DNA from: Heliomicrobium undosum
Lineage (GTDB): Bacteria > Bacillota > Desulfitobacteriia > Heliobacteriales > Heliobacteriaceae
Direction of reading: 5' to 3'
NCBI RefSeq assembly: GCF_009877425.1
Contig: NZ_WXEY01000010.1
Coordinates: 61,585-125,584 of the forward strand
DNA: 64,000 nucleotides
Positions 45,818 through 55,884 of this stretch are shown here, piece after piece. The notes under the pieces were generated by a model. That model did not search any database, was not told the DNA's origin, and saw only the letters and a program-made list of their open reading frames with translations. Each line of letters starts with the position of its first letter. The first letter of the stretch is position 1. The position numbers and the translations under genes are program-made.

Positions 45818-48805
45818 ATGTTGAAGACAGATTCCTTTTTGCGCGTGATGATCGATGGACAACCATTGCAGGGCAGGCGGGGGATGACCCTCTTTGAACT
45901 GGCCCAGGAGGTGGGCATTCCCATCCCCCACCTCTGTCACGAAGACAGCCTGCACCGGGAAGGCGGGTGCGGGCTCTGTGTCGTCGAGGAGGAACAGACA
46001 GGCCGGCTGGTCAAAGCCTGCGCCTTCCCGCTTCAGGACGGACTGGCGGTGCGCATCGAAAGCCCCGCTGTCCGCGACGAACGCCGGGCCAACCTGCTGC
46101 GCATGCTCCAAGGTCACCGGATCGAATGCGCCGAATGCGCGAAAGAGGAAATCTGCGCGCTCCGCCGCTACGCCCAAGATTACAATGTCGAATTCGCCGG
46201 GGAACTGGCCTTGCTTCCGGAACACCCCTCTCTCCCGCTCTACCCGGCGGTGAATGTGCCGCCCCTTCCGCTGAATGTGGGCAACCCCTTCCTTCAGCGG
46301 GATGAGCAAAAATGCACCGGCTGCGGTTCCTGCGAGCGCCTCTGCCCTTCGACCGGTCTGACCTCCCTCCGGGCAACGGGAAGCGTTTCCGGTGAAACCG
46401 CTGAAACGGCGTCAGAAAATGCCGCCTGTGACCACTGCGGCATCTGCCTGAACGTATGCCCGACGGCGGCGCTGCTCGAAAATCCGGCTTTTGCTTCGTA
46501 TGCGCAAAGGTCTGACACTTCTTCTACCGTCGAAACGCCGTCCATCACCCCTGGTAGGGGATTGCCAAGCCTTATGCCAGAAAAATCACATGTCCCCCTG
46601 CCCGATGAAAAGCGCTTCGCCCCGGTGGACGCTCCCGCATCGCTGTCTCCCAAAAAAACGCCTTCCATCCCGCTCAAAAAAACGCCCGTCGTCCCCCGCA
46701 AGGGACCCGTTGCCCTCAAGATAGCCAAGTCGAAGATCTCCGCCGACGCGCAAGGTATCCGGACGACCTGCCCCTACTGCGGCGTCGGCTGCCAACTTCA
46801 ACTGAAGGTCCATGAAGGAAAGGTGGTCGGCGTCGGCAGAGACAAATCGGGGTCCAACCGGGGACAACTCTGCGTAAAGGGTCAGTTCGGCTGGGAGTTC
46901 ATCCACCATCCGGACCGGCTCACGGAGCCGCTGATCCGGCGCGGCGACCGTCTCGAACCGGCCACATGGGACGAGGCGCTTGACCTGGTCAGCCAGCGGT
47001 TCCAATCGCTCCTCAGCCAATACGGCGGCCATGCCCTGGCCGGGTTCAGTTCGGCCAAGTGCACCAATGAGGAGAACTACCTCTTTCAAAAGTTCATGCG
47101 CGTCGCCCTCCGGTCCAATCATGTGGACCACTGCGCCCGCCTCTGCCACGCCTCGACCGTGGCCGGCCTGGCGACAGCCTTCGGCAGCGGCGCCATGACC
47201 AACGGCCTCAATGAACTGCCCTTCGCCGACGTCATCCTGATCATCGGGGCCAATGTGACGGAGACGCAGCCTGTCACCGGCTACCGGCTGCGCGAGGCAG
47301 CCAAAAAAGGCGCCAAGTTGATCGTCATCGACCCGCGCCGGATCGACCTGGTCAAAGACGCCCACCTCTGGCTCCGCCTCCGGCCCGGCACGAACACGGC
47401 CCTCTTGAACGGCATGGCCCATGTCATCCTTCGCGAAGGCTGGTGGAACCGGGACTTCGTGGCCGCCCGCACCGAGGGCTTTGACGAATGGCGCGAGGGG
47501 CTGACGGACTACACGCCGGAGCGGGTGGAGGAACTGACCGGCGTCCCCGCCAAGGACCTCACCGAAGCTGCCCGTCTATACGCCCAGGCTGAGCGTGGCT
47601 CCATCGTCTACGCCATGGGCATCACCCAGCACACCTCAGGGACGAATAACGTTTTCGCCGTAGCCAACTTATCGGTCCTTTGCGGTCAGTTGGGCCGCGA
47701 AGGGACAGGCGTCAATCCCTTGCGCGGCCAGAACAACGTGCAGGGCGCCTGTGATATGGCCACCCTCCCCAACTACTACCCCGGGTATCGCCACATCCTG
47801 GAAGAGGAGGAACGCCGGTTTTTCGAATCCTTCTGGGGTGTCGAGTCTCTCCCTGACTGGGTGGGCAAAACCGTCCCCGAGGTCTTCCACGGCATCCACG
47901 AGGGTGATATCCGCGGGCTCTTCATCATGGGCGAAAACCCCATCCTCGCCGACCCGGACAGCAGCGATGTGGAAGCGGCGCTACGGCGGCTCGACTTCTT
48001 CGTCGTCCAGGACATCTTTCTCACCGAGACAGCCCGTCTGGCCCATGTGGTCCTGCCGGCGGCCTGCTTCGCCGAAAAAGACGGGACTTTCACCAACACG
48101 GAACGGCGGGTGCAGTTGATCCGCAAGGCCGTCGAACCGCCCGGCAACGCCCGCTCCGACTGGGAGATCCTCACGGCGCTGGCAAATCGCATGGGGCTGC
48201 CCTGGCGGTATGATCACCCGAAGGGAATCATGGAGGAGATCGCCGGCAGCACTCCCCTCTACGGCGGCATCCGCCACGAACGCTTGGAAAAAGTGGGGTT
48301 GCAATGGCCCTGCCCCGACATGGATCACCCCGGGACGCCTTTTCTCCATGAGGAGCGCTTCACCCGCGGCAAGGGCAAGTTCCACCGCGTCGAACACCTG
48401 GAGGCCGACGAACTGCCCGACCGCGACTACCCCCTGCTCCTGACGACAGGCCGTATCCTCTACCAGTACCATACGGGTAGCATGTCCCGCCGTTCTTCCA
48501 AGCTCTCTGCGATGGCGCCGGAGGAGAAAGCGATGATCCATCCCGGCGACGCTTCCCGCTTCGGCCTGAAAGATGGGGATCGCGCCTTCGTGGAATCGCG
48601 GCGAGGGCGGGTGGTCACATCGGTCCAAGTGACAGAGGGCGTTCCGCCGGGCGTCGTCTTCATGACCTTTCACTACGCCGAGACACCTACCAACCGCCTC
48701 ACCAACGATGCCACCGATCCCATCTGCCGCATCCCCGAGTTGAAGGGGTGCGCCATCCGGCTGGCGCCGGCGGGAGAACAGGGGGTTGAACTTCCGTTTC
48801 ACTAA
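45818..48805 (+). CDS. fdhA: Formate dehydrogenase-like molybdopterin enzyme with NuoG-type Fe-S front
   Basis: A 995-residue catalytic subunit. Modules in order: [2Fe-2S] (C40, C51, C54, C68); His-Cys3 cluster (H100, C104, C107, C113); two [4Fe-4S] (C166-C176 and C204-C214); a Pro/Lys-rich linker (about 225-310); the catalytic-domain [4Fe-4S] (C317, C320, C324, C351); and bis-MGD domains. The active residue is Cys442 followed by His443 in RLCHASTVAGL, the cysteine form of formate dehydrogenase. GGGAGGC precedes the ATG. An in-frame ATG at 45776 overlapping the previous stop is an alternative. No NAD-binding or accessory subunit is adjacent, so the electron partner is unknown. Confidence 0.88.
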   Translation: MLKTDSFLRVMIDGQPLQGRRGMTLFELAQEVGIPIPHLCHEDSLHREGGCGLCVVEEEQTGRLVKACAFPLQDGLAVRIESPAVRDERRANLLRMLQGHRIECAECAKEEICALRRYAQDYNVEFAGELALLPEHPSLPLYPAVNVPPLPLNVGNPFLQRDEQKCTGCGSCERLCPSTGLTSLRATGSVSGETAETASENAACDHCGICLNVCPTAALLENPAFASYAQRSDTSSTVETPSITPGRGLPSLMPEKSHVPLPDEKRFAPVDAPASLSPKKTPSIPLKKTPVVPRKGPVALKIAKSKISADAQGIRTTCPYCGVGCQLQLKVHEGKVVGVGRDKSGSNRGQLCVKGQFGWEFIHHPDRLTEPLIRRGDRLEPATWDEALDLVSQRFQSLLSQYGGHALAGFSSAKCTNEENYLFQKFMRVALRSNHVDHCARLCHASTVAGLATAFGSGAMTNGLNELPFADVILIIGANVTETQPVTGYRLREAAKKGAKLIVIDPRRIDLVKDAHLWLRLRPGTNTALLNGMAHVILREGWWNRDFVAARTEGFDEWREGLTDYTPERVEELTGVPAKDLTEAARLYAQAERGSIVYAMGITQHTSGTNNVFAVANLSVLCGQLGREGTGVNPLRGQNNVQGACDMATLPNYYPGYRHILEEEERRFFESFWGVESLPDWVGKTVPEVFHGIHEGDIRGLFIMGENPILADPDSSDVEAALRRLDFFVVQDIFLTETARLAHVVLPAACFAEKDGTFTNTERRVQLIRKAVEPPGNARSDWEILTALANRMGLPWRYDHPKGIMEEIAGSTPLYGGIRHERLEKVGLQWPCPDMDHPGTPFLHEERFTRGKGKFHRVEHLEADELPDRDYPLLLTTGRILYQYHTGSMSRRSSKLSAMAPEEKAMIHPGDASRFGLKDGDRAFVESRRGRVVTSVQVTEGVPPGVVFMTFHYAETPTNRLTNDATDPICRIPELKGCAIRLAPAGEQGVELPFH

Positions 48806-48867
48806 GAAACGTTCAATATAGCCAGTTTTACAGTCTTTGACGCGGAATCTCCTGAATAGGATAGGGT

Positions 48868-48914
48868 TACGCCCCTCCGGCTTTCGAATCCGGAGGGGCG
48901 TATTTCTTTTCCTT
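48868..48914 (+). terminator. Terminator after fdhA
   Basis: A 13-bp stem TACGCCCCTCCGG/CCGGAGGGGCGTA (48868-48880 with 48890-48902) is followed by TTTCTTTTCC. The remaining bases to 49062 hold no evident gene. Confidence 0.85.
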
Positions 48915-49062
48915 TATCTTTCAGGTATATCCCCGAAGGAAAACTATTGTCTTTGTCGAAAAAGTCTTTAAATCTGTAATCTCTATAACGCCGCTTGTGC
49001 TACTACTTTTTTTCCCAAGAAAAAGTGATACGTCGATTCACGAAGAAGGGAGTTACTATGAA

Positions 49063-50787
49063 ATGAAACTAACTGTCGGCAAAAAGATTAGCCTCGGCTT
49101 CGTCATCATGCTGGCTCTCGTGCTGCTCCTGGGCGGAAGCTCCTACTACTCGCTCCAATCGTCTTCCCGCCATCTTGAGGAAATGACCATCTCCAACGAG
49201 CGGTTGGTCCTCGTCCTGACCATCGAGGCCGAGTACCAGGGCGCTGTGGCCGATGTGCGCGGCTACATGACCTACGGCGACCAGAAGTACCGCACCCAGT
49301 ATGAGCAGAAGATCGCCAAGGTTCTCGCCATGGAGGATAAACTCCACGAGATGGCTTTGGTGGAACGAAAAGAAAAGGTGGTCCAGTTGAAGGCCGCCAC
49401 GATCGACTGGCGCAACGGCGTTCTCAACGAACTGATGCCATCGGTCCATGAGGAGCACGCCGCCCTCAGCCGCGGTGACATCGACGGGTACCGGACCCAT
49501 CATGATCGTTCTCAGGCCATCGCCAAAACGCTGGTGCCGAAAGCCACCCAGATTATGGCAACCCTCGACGACTTCGTCCAGTTCAATCAGGATCTTTTCA
49601 ATCAGAGCGTGACGGGCACAAAGACGGACGCGAACCGTATGGAAACCATCTCCATTACCCTGGCGTTGATCGCCCTTATTGCCGGCGGAGCTTCCTTTTA
49701 CCTGTTCCCCCGCATGATCCGCCGCCCCATCGAGCAGATGGTGGCAGGGGCAGACAAGTTCGCCGCCGGCGACCTGCGCGCCGCCATTGAGATTCATTCT
49801 GATGACGAGTTCGGCCAGTTGGCCACCGCCTTGAACCGGATGCAGGGCAACCTGAAGGAACTGATCGGCAAGATCAAGACATCTTCGGCCGACTTGGCCG
49901 AATCATCCCTACAGTTGTCTGACGCAGCGGAGCAATCGGCGCAAGCCTCGGCCCAGGTAGCCGAGGCGATCACCTCCGTTGCCGAGGGAAATGACGCGCA
50001 ACTGCAGGCGATGACAGAGACGGCGTCGGTGATGGAACAAATCGGCGCCCGCACCGACAAGGCGGTCGTCATCAGCCATGAGGTTTCGGCATTGACCGGT
50101 GAAACGTCCCAGGCCGCCGCAGAGGGCCGGACAGCCATCGGCGCCGCCACAACGCAGATGAACCGCATTGAGACGACAGTGACCGGCCTGGCTCAGGTCG
50201 TGGCCAACCTGGACGAACGCTCCCAGGCCATCGGCCAGATCGTCGACCTGATCGCCGGCATCGCCGGGCAAACGAACCTGCTCGCCTTGAACGCCGCCAT
50301 CGAAGCCGCCCGTGCCGGCGAACAGGGCCGCGGCTTCGCCGTCGTCGCCGAGGAGGTTCGCAAGCTGGCGGAACAGTCCCAGGATTCGGCCAGCCAGATC
50401 GCCGTCCTCATCGAAGAGATCCGCCGCGAAATCGAGGCTGCCGTCAAATCGATGAATGACGGCTCCCGGGAGGTCTCCGAGGGCGCCCAGGTCGTTCACC
50501 GGGCGGGAGAAGCCTTCATGACCATCTCCGATCGGGTTGTCCTGGTGACCGCCCAGGTGAAGGAGATCACGGCCGCCGTGGAGCAACTGGCCGCTGGCGG
50601 CAAGCAGGTCGCCGCCATGGTGCAAAAAGCAGACGGCATCAGCAAGGAGATCGCCGGACAGTCCCAATCGGTCTCAGCCGCCACAGAGGAACAGAGCGCG
50701 TCGATGGAACAGATCTCGGCTTCCAGCCATAGCCTGTTGCAGATGGCCGAGAATCTGCGCGAAGCTGTGGAACGGTTCCAAGTCTGA
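49063..50787 (+). CDS. Methyl-accepting chemotaxis protein
   Basis: A 574-residue chemoreceptor: TM1 (about 10-32), an extracellular four-helix-bundle ligand domain (about 35-185), TM2 (about 195-218), HAMP (about 220-272) and a signalling domain with the hairpin tip [27 protein letters not shown]. The C-terminus shows [15 protein letters not shown]. The ATG at 49063 has AAGGGAG about 10 bases upstream; an earlier in-frame start adds residues unlike the family. The ligand is unknown. A TGTCGAA lies near 48955. Confidence 0.93.
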   Translation: MKLTVGKKISLGFVIMLALVLLLGGSSYYSLQSSSRHLEEMTISNERLVLVLTIEAEYQGAVADVRGYMTYGDQKYRTQYEQKIAKVLAMEDKLHEMALVERKEKVVQLKAATIDWRNGVLNELMPSVHEEHAALSRGDIDGYRTHHDRSQAIAKTLVPKATQIMATLDDFVQFNQDLFNQSVTGTKTDANRMETISITLALIALIAGGASFYLFPRMIRRPIEQMVAGADKFAAGDLRAAIEIHSDDEFGQLATALNRMQGNLKELIGKIKTSSADLAESSLQLSDAAEQSAQASAQVAEAITSVAEGNDAQLQAMTETASVMEQIGARTDKAVVISHEVSALTGETSQAAAEGRTAIGAATTQMNRIETTVTGLAQVVANLDERSQAIGQIVDLIAGIAGQTNLLALNAAIEAARAGEQGRGFAVVAEEVRKLAEQSQDSASQIAVLIEEIRREIEAAVKSMNDGSREVSEGAQVVHRAGEAFMTISDRVVLVTAQVKEITAAVEQLAAGGKQVAAMVQKADGISKEIAGQSQSVSAATEEQSASMEQISASSHSLLQMAENLREAVERFQV

Positions 50788-50868
50788 TCATTGACGTGGC
50801 ATAAGCGCTCAAGCGGATAATACCGGAACCGGTTGACCAGACCCGCTCAACGAAGGGATGACGCCCAA

Positions 50869-50903
50869 CCGCCGCCAGAGTCAAGAGGCGGCGGTTTTTT
50901 TTG
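50869..50903 (+). terminator. Terminator after the chemoreceptor gene
   Basis: CCGCCGCC/GGCGGCGG (50869-50876 with 50887-50894) is followed by eight T. Confidence 0.92.
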
Positions 50904-50976
50904 CCAACAAGCACTCTAGTCCGACACCATTGTCTCTTGCTATACTGAATTGATAGTGTAAAAGGGGGGGAGCCGC

Positions 50977-53145
50977 CTGAAACTGCTCATTCCGATCCTG
51001 CGCTTTTTATTGTCACGCCTGTTCCGCCTGCGGCTGATGCACTTTGAACGCCTCCGGAACGAAGGGCCGCTCATCGTCATGCCCAACCACGTCTCTTTTC
51101 TCGACGCACTGATCCTGGGCCTCTTCCTGCCGGAAGACATCGTCTTCGTCGTCAACACCGGAATCGCCGCCAAGCTCTCCTTCGCGCTCCGCTTTCGCAA
51201 GCATATCCCCATCGACCCCCTGAATCCCTATTCCATCCGTGACATCGTCTCCGCCATCAAGGGCGGTATGAGCGTCGTCCTCTTCCCTGAGGGGCGGATC
51301 ACGACGACCAACGGCATCATGAAAATTTATGACGGGATCGCCTTCATCGCCCAAAAGACAGGCGTCCCCGTATACCCCGTCGGCATCGACGGCCCCCAGC
51401 ACTCGCGTTTTTCCCGCCTGGAAGGCAAGATGCCGCAACGCTGGTTCCCACCCATCACCATATATGTCGACGAGCCCTTCTCCCTGCGCACGGCGAAGGG
51501 GATGAATCAAAAAGACCAGAAGGCCGCCGGCAGCGACCGGATCCTGAAAGCCCTCGAACTGGCGCTCTTTCGCAGCCGCTACCACCCAGGCATCAATCTC
51601 TTCAACGAACTGCTCGACGCGGCGCAACTGTTCGGGATGAACAAGGAGACCATCGAGGATATCAACCAGAAGTTGACCTACCGCAAACTGCTGCTGGGGA
51701 TCTACGCCCTGAGCGAACCGCTCAAGCGGCGGATCGCCGGCGAGGATCGTGTCGGCGTCATGCTGCCCAACGCAGCCGCCCACGTGGTCACCCTCTTCGC
51801 CCTTTTTCGCATCAACATCACCCCGGCCATCTTAAACTTCACGAGCGGCCCCCAGGGGATCCTCGACAGTTGCGAGACGGCGGAACTGAAGACGGTGATC
51901 ACCTCCCGGCAGTTCATCGAAAAAGCGGGCCTGGAGGCCCATGTGGAGAAAGCAGCCGAAAAGGCGCGCATCCTCTACCTGGAGGATGTGCGGGAAGAGG
52001 TCACTTCCTTCGGCAAACTGAAGGCCCTCCTGAACGTGGCATGGAAGCGACGAACCACGCCGGGTAAGGAGCGGCTCATCCTCTTCACCTCGGGAAGCGA
52101 AAGCAAACCGAAAGGCGTCATCCTCCGCCACGACAACATCCAGGCCAATGTGATGCAGGCCTGCACTGTCGTCGCCTTGACGGCAAAGGACAAACTGCTC
52201 AACGCCTTGCCCATGTTCCACAGCTTCGGCCTCCAGGGCGTCTTCATCCCCCTCCTCTGCGGCTTTGAGGTCTTCCTCTATCCCACACCGCTTCACTACA
52301 AGATCATCCCGGAAATCGCCTATGACCGCAACGCCACCATCATCTTCGGCACAGGCACCTTCTTGCAAGGCTATGGCAAGCACGCCCACCCCTACGACTT
52401 TTACTCCATCCGCTACGTTGTCACGGGCGGGGAAAAACTGAAGGAGGAGACGCGCCGGCTCTGGCTGGACAAATTCGGCCTGCGCTCCCTGGAAGGCTAC
52501 GGCTGCACAGAGGCTTCGCCCTTCCTGGCCATCAACTCCCCCCTCTGCTTCAAGGCGGGCACCGTGGGGCGCATCTTCCCCGATGTGACACACCGCATCG
52601 AACCGGTGGACGGGATTGAACGGGGCGGCAACCTTTTCGTCCAAGGACCCAACGTCATGGAAGGCTACCTGATCCACGGCAAAGGCTTCGTCCCCGCCGG
52701 CGAGTGGTATGACTGCGGCGATCTGGTGGAAGAAGACGCCCGTGGATTCATCACCATCCTCTCGCGGCTCAAGCGCTTCGCCAAACTCGGCGGCGAGATG
52801 GTCTCCCTGAACCTGATCGAGGAACTGGCCACCCGCTGTTTTGATTCGACGGAGGTGGCCGCTGTCAACGTCTCCGGCGGCAAAAAGGGCGAGCAGGTGA
52901 TCCTCTTTACCACAGTTAAAAACGCTTCCCGGCAGGCGCTCCGCGATTTTATCGCCAACTCGGGCCAGTCTCCCCTGCTCGTTCCGGCCCGCCTCTGCCA
53001 CCTCGACAGCCTGCCCCTGCTGGGCAGCGGCAAAACAGACTATGTGAGCCTGAAGACGGTCTACGCCGAGGCGATCGCGAAGGACTTGGCCGAAGAGACC
53101 GACGACGATGAGGCCGATGAGAGGGAGGGCATGGCAAGTGCCTGA
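50977..53145 (+). CDS. aas: Acyltransferase / acyl-ACP synthetase (Aas-like fusion)
   Basis: A protein of about 722 residues. The N-terminal PlsC-type acyltransferase carries NHVSFLDA (H-x4-D, about 37-44) and LFPEGRIT; the C-terminal AMP-forming ligase has LFTSGSESKPKGV (about 369-381), GYGCTEASP and YDCGDLVEE. This pairing is that of Aas, which reacylates lysophospholipids in the membrane. The N-terminal segment KLLIPILRFLLSRLF is in frame from a CTG at 50977 that follows AAAGGGGGGG by 6 bases; the first conventional start, TTG at 51010, has no ribosome site. The transporter overlaps its 3' end by 8 bases, completing the Aas-LplT pair. Confidence 0.85.
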   Translation: MKLLIPILRFLLSRLFRLRLMHFERLRNEGPLIVMPNHVSFLDALILGLFLPEDIVFVVNTGIAAKLSFALRFRKHIPIDPLNPYSIRDIVSAIKGGMSVVLFPEGRITTTNGIMKIYDGIAFIAQKTGVPVYPVGIDGPQHSRFSRLEGKMPQRWFPPITIYVDEPFSLRTAKGMNQKDQKAAGSDRILKALELALFRSRYHPGINLFNELLDAAQLFGMNKETIEDINQKLTYRKLLLGIYALSEPLKRRIAGEDRVGVMLPNAAAHVVTLFALFRINITPAILNFTSGPQGILDSCETAELKTVITSRQFIEKAGLEAHVEKAAEKARILYLEDVREEVTSFGKLKALLNVAWKRRTTPGKERLILFTSGSESKPKGVILRHDNIQANVMQACTVVALTAKDKLLNALPMFHSFGLQGVFIPLLCGFEVFLYPTPLHYKIIPEIAYDRNATIIFGTGTFLQGYGKHAHPYDFYSIRYVVTGGEKLKEETRRLWLDKFGLRSLEGYGCTEASPFLAINSPLCFKAGTVGRIFPDVTHRIEPVDGIERGGNLFVQGPNVMEGYLIHGKGFVPAGEWYDCGDLVEEDARGFITILSRLKRFAKLGGEMVSLNLIEELATRCFDSTEVAAVNVSGGKKGEQVILFTTVKNASRQALRDFIANSGQSPLLVPARLCHLDSLPLLGSGKTDYVSLKTVYAEAIAKDLAEETDDDEADEREGMASA

Positions 53146-54379
53146 GCAGCCGGAAAGGCTCCCCCGGCAAACGCCGGAAGTTCCTGCCAAGGGCAAGCGA
53201 CCTCCCAGGCTCCGTCCGCTGACGGCGCTCCTGGCGGCCCAATTTTTTTCCGCCTTCGCCGACAACATGATCCTCTTCATCACCCTGGCCATCATCAAAT
53301 TGGAAGGACTGCCCGACCACTACCTCCCCCTCGTCCAGGTGGCCTTCCTCTTCGCCTATGTCGTCCTGGCGCCCTGGGTGGGCCGCCTGGCTGATCGGGA
53401 GGCCAAGTCGCGGATCCTGCTCATCGGCAACGGTGTCAAAATGGCAGGGATCGCCCTGCTCCTGGCCGGCGTCGATCCCGCCATCAGTTACGCCGTCGTC
53501 GGCGTCGGCGCTGTCACCTACTCGCCGGCGAAATACGGCATCCTGCCGGAACTGACCGATTCGGAAGCCAAGCTCCTGAAGGCGAATTCGCTGATCGAGA
53601 GCTTTACCATCCTGGCCATCCTCACGGGCTCAGTGGCCGGCGGCATTCTCTCAGACCGTTCCGTCCCCCTTGCCCTGCTGGCCTGCGCCGCCCTGTACGG
53701 GACATCGATGGCGCTGACCCTGTTCATCCCGTCAAAAGCCGGCGACCGTACGATCACCATCGGCTTGCAGGCCGTTCCGGCCTTTTTCAGCGACATCGCT
53801 CAGCTCTGGCGGCTGCCGGCCTGCCGGTTTTCCCTGATCGGCACGGGGGCTTTCTGGCTTTCCTCGGCGGTGCTGCGCCTCGTTGTCATTCAATGGATTC
53901 CCGTCACCTTGGCGATCATGACAAACACCTCCATCTCCCTGCTCATCTCCGTGACCGGCGTAGGCATCGTTCTCGGCGCCGCCGTCACGCCGCGGCTGAT
54001 CCGTTTCCAAGACTACGAAAAATCGCGACGCTACGGCGTCGTCATGGTCGCCATCATCTTCACCTTTCTGCTCATCAAGACGGTGCCCTTTACGGTCGCA
54101 GCGCTACTGGCTGTCGGCTTCAGCGGCGGCGTCTTCATCGTGCCGATGAACACCGTGCTCCAGCATGAGGGCCACGGTTCCATCGGCGCAGGCAAGACCA
54201 TTGCCATCCAGAACTTTGTGGAAAACACGCTCATGTTCTCCGGTGTGGCCTTGCTGACGGCGGCGACGAAGGCGCAGGTTCCCCTATCGCCCATCATCGC
54301 GGCCACCGGGGTGATCATGGCGCTCTTTGTGGGGGTCCTCTTCACGTCCTATTCCGGCGCGGCCCGGCGATCCGTTTAA
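53138..54379 (+). CDS. lplT: Lysophospholipid transporter LplT-like MFS protein
   Basis: A 413-residue transporter with about twelve membrane helices after a proline-rich basic N-terminus. LTALLAAQFFSAFADNMILFI and AVTYSPAKYGILPEL are LplT/Aas-MFS signatures. The GTG at 53138 has GAGGGAGGG upstream and overlaps the acyltransferase gene by 8 bases, implying coupling. It probably flips lysophospholipids inward for reacylation by its neighbour. Confidence 0.88.
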   Translation: MPEQPERLPRQTPEVPAKGKRPPRLRPLTALLAAQFFSAFADNMILFITLAIIKLEGLPDHYLPLVQVAFLFAYVVLAPWVGRLADREAKSRILLIGNGVKMAGIALLLAGVDPAISYAVVGVGAVTYSPAKYGILPELTDSEAKLLKANSLIESFTILAILTGSVAGGILSDRSVPLALLACAALYGTSMALTLFIPSKAGDRTITIGLQAVPAFFSDIAQLWRLPACRFSLIGTGAFWLSSAVLRLVVIQWIPVTLAIMTNTSISLLISVTGVGIVLGAAVTPRLIRFQDYEKSRRYGVVMVAIIFTFLLIKTVPFTVAALLAVGFSGGVFIVPMNTVLQHEGHGSIGAGKTIAIQNFVENTLMFSGVALLTAATKAQVPLSPIIAATGVIMALFVGVLFTSYSGAARRSV

Positions 54380-54461
54380 ATCCGCTTGAACGGGAAGCCT
54401 TACCGACCCGGCTTCGACCCGGAAGAAGCGGCGCAGATGATCGTCGATTATAACAACGATA

Positions 54462-54498
54462 AAAACGCGGTGTCGTTTCGTGCGACGCCGCGTTTTTT
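54462..54498. terminator. Bidirectional terminator between lplT and the ferredoxin gene
   Basis: A 14-bp stem with one G-T pair (54462-54475 with 54483-54496) has T-runs on both strands between convergent genes. Confidence 0.8.
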
Positions 54499-54542
54499 CA
54501 TGAACTCTCGATGAACCTGATTCGAAAATGATGCTGACTCCG

Positions 54543-54755
54543 TTACTTTTTCGGTTTTTTACTGATCGCGTTCTGCGGGCAAACACGGATACAGATGCCG
54601 CATCCCGTGCACTTGCTCTCGTCGATCTCCCAACGGTCCACCTTGCGGTTAAAGAACCCTCCCCCGCCGACGGGGATGATCGCCTGGACCGGGCAACGCC
54701 GCGCAGGTGGGCAACCTTTCATCCGGTCACAAATGCTGTAATCAATCGTCACCAT
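54543..54755 (-). CDS. Small 4Fe-4S ferredoxin-type protein
   Basis: A 70-residue protein. The C-terminal cluster motif CTGCGICIRVCP is complete. The N-terminal CDRMKGCPPARRCP has altered spacing, so a second cluster may be modified or missing. KVDRWEIDESKC links them. AGGGGGT precedes the ATG. It may carry electrons for one of the local oxidoreductases; the partner is unknown. Confidence 0.85.
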   Translation of the reverse strand: MVTIDYSICDRMKGCPPARRCPVQAIIPVGGGGFFNRKVDRWEIDESKCTGCGICIRVCPQNAISKKPKK

Positions 54756-54896
54756 TGATACATACCCCCTGCCGGTATTATACGCGCCCTTGCGGAGAGC
54801 GTCAACCGGAAATTCGCCAACCGCCTTCCGGGATAGGTCTGCGCCGATAGGGCGAAAATGACAGGGACAGCATTTCCTTCAGAAAGGAATGAGTCG

Positions 54897-55838
54897 ATGA
54901 AGCTCATCACCTGGGGTTTCTGGCTGGCGGTCTTCCTGGCGGCGCTCCTGCTGCTGTTGTTGGCGCTCGACTATCCGCCCATCTTGCGTGTCATCGCTCG
55001 CAATCTGAAATATGAACTGTCCCATCCCATGGGCAATGCGCCCCATCGGTTGACACTGCCCTTGGGGCATGAGAATGATATCTATTGCGGCTGGGTCGGT
55101 CACTCCACATGGATCATCGAGTTTGAAGGCGTCCGCCTGATCACCGACCCGGTCTTTTCCGATCGCGTGGCCCTCATGCGAAGACGGGTGGCGTCCGCCA
55201 TCAACCCCGAAAACATCGACAGCCTTGACGGTGTCCTAGTCACCCACGCCCACGTCGATCACCTGGATCCGAAGAGCCTGCGCCAGCTTCCTGCAGGAAC
55301 GCCGCTGCTGCTTCCGGAAGGAGACGATCCGCTTGTTGCCGGCATCCCGCTCTCCCTTGCGCCGATGCGCGGCTACGGCACGCACCGCTTGAAGGACGTA
55401 ACGGTCACCGCCTTCGCCTCCCCCCATATCGGCCGGCGCCACTCCCTGTCGACGCCGCGGGAAACCCTCCTCTACCTGTTGCAAAAGAACGGCCGCAGCA
55501 TCGCCTTTTTCGGCGATACGGCCTTCGCCCCCGCTCTTGCCGAGGCGGTCCGGTCGGCCTGTCCCGGCGGTGTCGACGCAGCCTTCATTCCCATCGCCGG
55601 CTACGCCCCAGAGGCCTTCCACCGGGAGCACGCCACGCCAGAGGAAGCCTTGCAGATGGCCTTGGCCATGGGCGCCCGCACGATCATCCCCATGCACTAC
55701 GAGACCTTCATCCTCTCGCAGGAACCGGTCGACGAGCCGCTGCGGCGGCTGCTGGCAGCCGCCGAGGAGGCCGGTGTCAGTGACCGTATCCGGCAGACGG
55801 CTGTCGGCGGTGTGCTGCGCCTAACCGGCGGCCAATAA
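54897..55838 (+). CDS. Membrane-anchored metallo-beta-lactamase fold hydrolase
   Basis: A 313-residue protein. A hydrophobic N-terminal helix (about 6-24) is followed by an MBL domain with WVGHSTWIIEFEG, THAHVDHLD (H116, H118, D120, H121), FFGDTAF and IPMHYETF. The order is that of the NAPE-PLD/UlaG-like subgroup. The ATG at 54897 follows AGAAAGGAAT; an earlier in-frame start lies in non-coding-like sequence. The substrate is not determinable; a phospholipid link through the neighbouring aas-lplT is speculative. Confidence 0.85.
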   Translation: MKLITWGFWLAVFLAALLLLLLALDYPPILRVIARNLKYELSHPMGNAPHRLTLPLGHENDIYCGWVGHSTWIIEFEGVRLITDPVFSDRVALMRRRVASAINPENIDSLDGVLVTHAHVDHLDPKSLRQLPAGTPLLLPEGDDPLVAGIPLSLAPMRGYGTHRLKDVTVTAFASPHIGRRHSLSTPRETLLYLLQKNGRSIAFFGDTAFAPALAEAVRSACPGGVDAAFIPIAGYAPEAFHREHATPEEALQMALAMGARTIIPMHYETFILSQEPVDEPLRRLLAAAEEAGVSDRIRQTAVGGVLRLTGGQ

Positions 55839-55884
55839 ACCCTTTTTCCTGCCTCCCTGCTATGTAACGGTTGCAAACAATCGT

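Noticed and set aside
48950..48965. Single TGTCGAA (Spo0A-like) before the chemoreceptor gene
   Set aside because: A 7-base match on either strand is expected several times by chance in 64 kb.
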